Part shown: piece by piece, positions 58,007 through 64,000 of the stretch
How the letters are laid out: the number at the start of each line of letters is the position of its first letter
Numbering within the stretch: the first letter of the stretch is position 1
Assembly (NCBI RefSeq): GCF_033568475.1
Contig: NC_133122.1
Location: 157,411,361 to 157,475,360, forward strand
DNA length: 64,000 nt
Direction of reading: 5' to 3'
Source of the DNA: Henckelia pumila
Lineage: Eukaryota > Streptophyta > Magnoliopsida > Lamiales > Gesneriaceae
Position numbers and translations under genes: made by a program
The notes under the pieces: model-generated
The model's input: the letters and a program-made list of their open reading frames with translations, nothing else
Database searches by the model: none
Told to the model about the DNA's origin: nothing

Positions 58007-61000
58007 TCAAGCTAGTAATTTTGCAAGTTCATCAACCCGCAAGGTTCCCCGAGGAACTACATTGGAATAGTCCGATTTAAGATCATTCGTATTTTCATTT
58101 CTCCAGCTCTTTCTTTCATTTTTCCTGCCAGATAACGTAACTTCTGTCACTAAAACTCCTGGAGTCTCTCTAGGCTCTGAATTATCACCGCCTTTTTCCT
58201 CGTCGTTCTCAACTGGTATTTTCTTAGGCCGTCGTCGTCTAAAAACAGGCCCTGTTGGAGCATTCTTCCCATAATCAACAGACTTTTGAAAAACAATGTC
58301 AGAATCTAAGCTTTGATCATCCAAGATAATTGCCATCCCATTTTCAACAGCTTGATCTCTGAGTAGTAAAACTCCTTCAGTCCAAGGCATGCATGATATA
58401 ACCAGATCATTGGTCTTTGTTGTGTCATTCAACAGATCATTTGGTTGGGGAACAGCAGATGAGAAATCCAATGTTGTTCCACCATAATTAGTATCCTCTG
58501 GTTTCATTCTTGACTCCGCTAAACCACCAAATAATATGTCTCTACTGATGCAGGAAGATTCTTCCAAATCTTCAATGTCCTCATGAGTTGAAACTGGTGG
58601 AGAAGCTATATGCGAGACTTCAGAGGCACTCTCGTTTCCAAAATCAGTTGATTCCTCCTTACTATAAGTAGGAAATGAGCTTATATCGAGATTGTCGACG
58701 TTTGCCTCCATCATTAATGCACTCAAAACACTTAATGATGATGATGATCCTAAAGCAGCATCATCGGCTGGAAATTTCTTTGATCCCTTTGGACTATTTA
58801 GGGGTTCCGTTAGGGATGATATCCATTCTTTGCCTCTCCATACGAGAATGTGTTCGTGTTCAAAGGAGATTAACACACATGGGACAAGATCCTGATGTTG
58901 AAATTATAATTAAAACAGGTCTTATCACCTAATTCTTACTCTTATTAAAACACGGAAAAATATTCAATTATTGATGTCCTGTAGTTGAACAAGTTACCTT
59001 ACCTTGAGCTTGGCCCCTACTTTTCGGTAGTCACTTGGGTTCAATCCTTGGCAATTGATTCGGACGAGTTCACAGGCTTCAAATGCTTCACGGATACTTT
59101 TGACAAGGTCCGAATAAACACCATTTTTTGCTGCAAAAGACAGATGAGATTATAAAGCCATCTTCATTGCAAATTTGGTCAATAATCGCAGTGTAAATAG
59201 AAAATTACCAAGCTTGCATATTGGTGCTAGATCACGCCCTCTTTTCCGCATATCATTAGCTTCTTCTAAAGTCAGACCTTCAGGAACACGTTGAATCAAT
59301 CTAGGGTACACTGGGGCAACAGGTTTCCACAACATCAGAGGAAATCGAGGACGAGATTTATAATTGTAGTTTCTTCCACGAAAAAGGTAGATCACACCAC
59401 CTCTGTTGTATATAATCTTTCCTCCAGTTTTTTCCTGTTGGAAGATTAAAGGAGAATGCAACTCAAAATATTGAGTCGTGGACAAATCGAGTACAAAAGT
59501 GAAAATTGCATGACATATAAGTTAAGTATTCTCTAGACTGATTTTATTTCATTTCTTTCATAATTCCTATTTAACTTGTACTTCTTTTGCTGATACTGGC
59601 TCGAAAGCTTTTGCCTGGCAAAGTAAATCAGAGATAAAATTAGAAAACACCATATGGGTCGTGCGAGAAGTCTTTATAATCGATGGCATATGAAGAACTT
59701 TTTTTAAGGCATCAAAATTTGTTGTCCCAAAGAGTATCTCAACTAGATTCTGCATGAGTAGGAAAACTGGCAAATCAACATTCAGTGCCAAGTGTCCAAT
59801 TTAATTAATCGAATATAGCCAAAGATGATAGAAAAGGTACATTAAAAAAAACAGAAAAAGTGCAGACAATTCTAACACTTTCAAATATTATCACATTGTA
59901 TCTAAACACAAATATAATGGCAAAAGCGAGTACATTTCAGGGTCAACAGATTAGGATATGCCCATAATCTGTATGCCTGCATTTTGTGATTCTATGCAAA
60001 ACTTGCACATCCCCAAAATTCCTAGCATAAATTTCACGCAGAAAACATCGGCTCTTCATAATTCTTTTTCTTTGAAACAAAATAGGGTCACCCATACGAC
60101 TACCAGAAGGTAATAGCAAATTGAAAAGAAAGCCTCCAATTTCAACGAGTCCGGAATAACACCTAAACAAGTTTTATTCCCCGAGACAAGACACATAGTG
60201 TTACAAAGTTCAAACAAAACTCGGAAACACAAAGCCCATAAATTAGATCAAAAACTATAGAATTTCTTCAAAATTTAAGAACTTGTAAATTACACACCAT
60301 TCTTGACAGTTACAACATGCTCAATATGCTTAATGGAGCGACACAACGGCTGCTGAATTTGCCAACTAGCACTTGTAGCTTCTTTCATCATGTCATTCTA
60401 AACAAGACATCAAATGACGTATTGGCAAAAAAGGAATCGTATCTCGCTCATAAGTACAGTACACTTGTATCTTCTGTACAAGGAATATTCAAGCATCTGG
60501 TGATTAAAGACTGGCATTGTGGCAGAGAACACACCCAAAATTGAAATAAGATTAAGGCCTAGTGGCATCATAAGCAAGGCATGGAGAAATCCATTGGAAT
60601 GGACATCCGACATCTATATCATCATCACTGGAAAAGGGGTAACCAAATGACAAAGGAAGAGAATAAAAAAAACTGGCGTAGATTGGTTTCTGATAATAGA
60701 TACCATATGGACTGAACAAATAAACCAAAAGAAATTGATGTACTTGAATTAAGCGAAAACAGAAATACAAATAAATGGATAGATTACGCCTAGTGCATCC
60801 AGAATGTTGAAATAGATGTTTTACAATTCTTCGGCCAATAATGAAAAGGATAATTTTGACTGTGGCATCTTGAAAACTCGGAACCTCTATAAATTATATC
60901 AAGTCGAGAATTCACAAGGGTCAATGTTGTATGTTGTACAGATTATAGCAGTTTATGGAATCAAATAAGAAAACTGAGCAAACTACATGAAAGAAACCAA

Positions 61001-63143
61001 TTACTTTAATATCTAATGTTTAAAATTAATTTCTGGCAAATAGGCTACTAATAATCATAGTAAGAAAGGAATCACATAGTTTGAGTAATCAGTCACTGAC
61101 ATTACATTTTGTATCTGCCTTTTCTCTCAGAAGTTGCAAGGATGAGGCTGACTTACAAGGCTACAACCTTCATGTAAAACAAGAATAGTGCATTCATGCA
61201 GAAGCCCACCAAAATATGTTATCATAGTTGTTTCTGTGTTCGTGGGCATCAAAATATATGCCTTTATAACTTCTGCGGTTGATCTATTTTCAGTTTAATG
61301 CAGCTTATAAAACAAGACCTAATTCTCAGTTAGACCATTTTTATTCGTAAGTCAGAAAAATTTGAACAATCGATATCTAATAACTACGGAATTTATTTCT
61401 AAGAGCTGCATGGCTCACAATTAGAGTTATACCAAAAGAACCCTACATGTGCACTTAAAATGAGAATGAATACATAGAAATCTCATTCGGCAAAAAAGTT
61501 TCAACAAACCAACCTCCAACTGTTGGCACACATTGTTCATATCCACAGTGCATACTCCCTTGCATTTTATTTTGCACACCCGTCGACGCTTCCAGTGAGC
61601 GTGGATATTGTCCAACATGTTATGTGTCAGTCCATCTCTTCCTGAAGTGTATGGCAGGATGGTAAAAGTTAGACACTAAAACCGTGTCCTAAAATTATCA
61701 ACTTTGTCACGATTCATTATCTTGAAACCAGAATAGAAGAATTCATTATAAAATATACTCCTTGAAAATAGATACCAAAAGGAAAATAATAAATTATTAA
61801 TTATACTCATTCAAGTTGAAAACCATGCAATAGCATGCAAAATAGTTGCATCAATTATAAGCACAGCAATAAAGTCCAAGGATGTTCGAAGTAAAAAATA
61901 CTTTTCACCAGTAGTAATTGTTGGTTTGTACAAGCAGTGTATAATTGAGGTCTTATAAATACAATAACAAACATGAGAAAAGGTCAGAGCTATTTGCCAC
62001 AAAATTGAGAGAGTATTAGTCTTTCTACATCCCTATTTTCCGGAGTCATAGGCATCCCCTCGAAAGTGCCTAAAAATCTTCAAGATTGGTTCCACTTAAC
62101 ATAGTGTTTGGCATATTTCTTATCCTTTTAAACAACTTATCATCTCTTCAGCTAACAATGACACAATTAGCCCAAAACATGCCAAAAAACAATCCTTTGA
62201 GGCATTTTACAATAACGATGAAACTCCAACTAAGGCGGATAATTTCACATGAATATACCTCCAATTCTGAAATCAAACACGAAAATATTGTGCTATATTG
62301 TCAGCATATACCTATATTCAGTTGGCGCTCCGATTTCTTAGCCCCTTGAATGAGCAAATCAATTTCCTCCTTCGTCAATGGCTCCCCAATTATCTCCTCC
62401 CGGGACCTCACGTACTTTGGACCAGAACCCTGGAGAAACGGCCCCGGCGACTGCACTGGCTTAACACCCTTCTTATCGGGCGGCGGCAGCTTAAACGAAT
62501 CAAACTCCGGAAGCTTCTTCTTGCTGGGCGGAAGTGGCCTTCGGCCCAGCCACGGCTTAGCCATCGACTCTGGTCCAAAAGGCGACACCAGTGGTTCCCG
62601 CAGCTTCACTGGCTTCACCTTGGGCGTCTCGGTGTAGCTGTACTGATACAAAAACGGCGCCTCCGGCATTTCATAAGAAACACCGTTCTCATCAATTCTG
62701 AAATTGGGTCGCTGGGAAGTTTGAGGGTTGTTTTCTTTAATGGGGAATTTTCGGGGTTTCGAGAGTGGGTCAAAGGCAGGGTGGGAAGGGGATTTCGAAT
62801 ACTTGGAGGCTTTTCCAGGAATAGATGGAGAAGAAGGGGAGGAAGGAGTTCCTGTAGACTTGAAGACAGTGGGCTGGGGATGGGCAGGGTTGTAGTTATG
62901 CGCGATGCTGAGGGCGGAGTCGAAGCGCTTCCGGAAGCGTATCTGATCCTCGAGTTCCTTCTGGGCGCGTTCATGGCGGATGAATTTCTCGGCGTTGGCG
63001 TTGTTCCACCTTGAGAGGCGGATTTCAGTGGACGGCCGGTGGGGCTGAGGTTGGAGCGGCGGCGGCGAAAACAGTGGAAATTGGGTCACAGATTTCATTG
63101 CCATTTCTCTTGGCTGAGCTACAGACCAACCATTTGGAAACAC
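58007..63143 (-). CDS. CAF1: CRS2-associated factor 1-like chloroplast splicing factor (five exons)
   Basis: A CRM-domain RNA-binding protein that acts with the peptidyl-tRNA-hydrolase-like CRS2 in splicing chloroplast group II introns. Exons on the minus strand: 63143-62312, 61641-61514, 59434-59209, 59130-59003 and 58891-58007, all GT-AG with phases that match. From the ATG at 63104 ([16 protein letters not shown], a Ser/Pro-rich plastid transit peptide) the product is 719 residues. An ATG 13 codons upstream would give 732. The N-terminal half has [18 protein letters not shown] and [17 protein letters not shown]1 is about 266-365 ([35 protein letters not shown]) and CRM2 about 383-450 ([30 protein letters not shown]). 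The acidic tail contains [20 protein letters not shown]. Intron 2 is 2.1 kb. Length and tail favour CAF1 over the shorter CAF2. No break is visible. Confidence 0.92.
59435..61513 (-). other. CAF1 intron 2 (2.1 kb)
   Basis: It lies between the CRM1 halves encoded by exons 2 and 3. Open frames such as 59567-59791 and 59943-60170 have no known domain and no splice context. I see no nested gene. Confidence 0.7.
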
Positions 63144-63244
63144 ACAAATTATGAAAATTTTAGGCAGATACCATTATACTCGCTCATATTTCGAAAGGAC
63201 CGGGTTGAATGGCTAGAATCTGCAAGTCATAATGGATTTGTTTA

Positions 63245-63551
63245 GGCTTTGTTTATTTGTCTAACGAAAGAATTACATAATTAATATCAATTAATTCTAT
63301 GTTTATTTGTAAAATTAAAAATTGGTATAAATCTTTCGATTTCAGATGGTTTTTAATCCTAAATTTTGTATGGGATTATAAATCTTTACTTCTAGATGAT
63401 TTTTAATCCTAAATTTTTCATGGGATTATAAATCTTTACAATGTGAGATAGTATTATTTATCCATAACCACTCTATATCCTATCAAATTATCTTAATAAT
63501 TATACTTTAATTTATCCTTGCTTAATCTCATCATTTAAAGTAAACGCAGTC
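63245..63551. mobile_element. Tourist-like MITE upstream of CAF1
   Basis: 307 bp with imperfect terminal repeats (GGCTTTGTTTATTTG and, from the right end, GACTGCGTTTACTTT) and flanking TTA (63242-63244 and 63552-63554), as in PIF/Harbinger derivatives. A ~49-bp tandem duplication with 'tttttaatcctaaattttt' and 'atgggattataaatcttta' lies at about 63347-63442. Confidence 0.6.
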
Positions 63552-63577
63552 TTAGTAATTTTGAGGCTCATTAAAGT

Positions 63578-64000
63578 GTGTTTGGATGTCTAAAAAATGG
63601 AATTTGGAATTGAATTTGGATTTGAAATTGGATTTGGATTTTAAAATTCATGGAATTGAAATTTCATTTTGCGTTTGGCAAAAAGTTAAAATATATTTTG
63701 GAATTTGATAGTATAAATTTTGGATAAATAATATTTTATAAAAAAATTATAAAAAAAACTTAAAATTTATAAGTAAAGTACATGAATTTATTATTAAAAA
63801 TAATTTTATTGCTTTATAAATTCAAATCCCGTGAAATCCGACCAGTTTTGTCAAGATTTCACTTAACTAATTGAAATCCTATGAAATCCCACCAAATATC
63901 AATTCTGTTTTGAAATCCCAAGTTGTCAAACACTAAAACGTTATTTTAAATTCCAAATCCCATCAAATCTCATCCAATTCCCGTCATTCAAACACAGTGA
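63578..64000. mobile_element. Terminal-inverted-repeat element at the window edge
   Basis: The left end AGTGTGTTTGGATG and the complement of the right end ACTGTGTTTGAATG match at 12 of 14 positions. The inner ends also pair, with GGAATTTGGAATTG-type words opposite CAAATTCC-type words. The AT-rich interior has no coding sequence. The window end prevents reading the right target duplication. Confidence 0.55.

Noticed and set aside
59567..60170. Minus-strand frames in CAF1 intron 2
   Set aside because: They are within a well-supported GT-AG intron and show no family motif.
62298..63014. Long plus-strand open frame (238 residues)
   Set aside because: It lies antisense to CAF1 exon 1. The minus-strand frame has the conserved CAF blocks and correct splice phases, so this is a shadow.

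Overview
The window looks like plant nuclear DNA, probably from a eudicot and possibly an asterid (the order is a guess). Two intron-containing host genes sit in a thick layer of nested retroelements. AT-rich intergenic DNA, LTR retrotransposons with tRNA-iMet primer sites, SINEs, MITEs and a chloroplast-intron splicing factor gene all point to a plant.

Layout. (1) 1-13.2 kb: layered Ty3/gypsy chromovirus material. A minus-strand LTR (3055-5786) with an integrase/chromodomain remnant is cut by a second chromovirus (LTR 6476-7741, decayed gag-pol to 12402, truncated 5' LTR 12431-13153). (2) 13.2-28.96 kb: the 3' end of a plus-strand Athila-like element. Its LTR is split by a minus-strand Athila-like derivative (16287-28393, TSD GCAAC), which is itself split by an 8.1-kb LTR element (19061-27184, TSD ATATC). 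(3) 29-30.4 kb: LTR and SINE fragments. (4) 30518-33363 (+): an intact nine-exon gene for a PTPLA/HACD-type 3-hydroxyacyl-CoA dehydratase, an ER enzyme of very-long-chain fatty acid elongation. (5) 34.1-38.2 kb: a small non-autonomous LTR element, a tRNA-derived SINE with an 18-bp TSD, a 1.1-kb hAT-type MITE with an 8-bp TSD, and a small foldback MITE. (6) About 38.54-57.18 kb: a near full-length endogenous pararetrovirus (Caulimoviridae, about 7.3 kb of viral DNA) running primer site, small ORFs, capsid, movement protein, protease-RT-RNase H, transactivator-like ORF, promoter. The transactivator-like ORF is interrupted by a 1.3-kb solo LTR (TSD GAAGG) and a young 9.96-kb chromovirus (45944-55900, TSD CTAAC). 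(7) 58007-63143 (-): a five-exon CRM-domain gene, CRS2-associated factor 1 (CAF1), with MITEs upstream.

The two host genes are the only apparently functional protein genes. HACD acts at the ER and CAF1 in chloroplast group II intron splicing, so they are neighbours but not partners. Every retroelement or viral reading frame carries stops, frameshifts or deletions. The youngest element (45944-55900) keeps a nearly complete pol but lacks most of gag.

The least expected pattern is that several different LTR families carry small clusters of GC-rich, often hairpin-forming motifs, three of them sharing a GCGCTCG core. In four of the five families the cluster lies 120-440 nt from the LTR start. All identities are estimates by eye, and no database search was possible.
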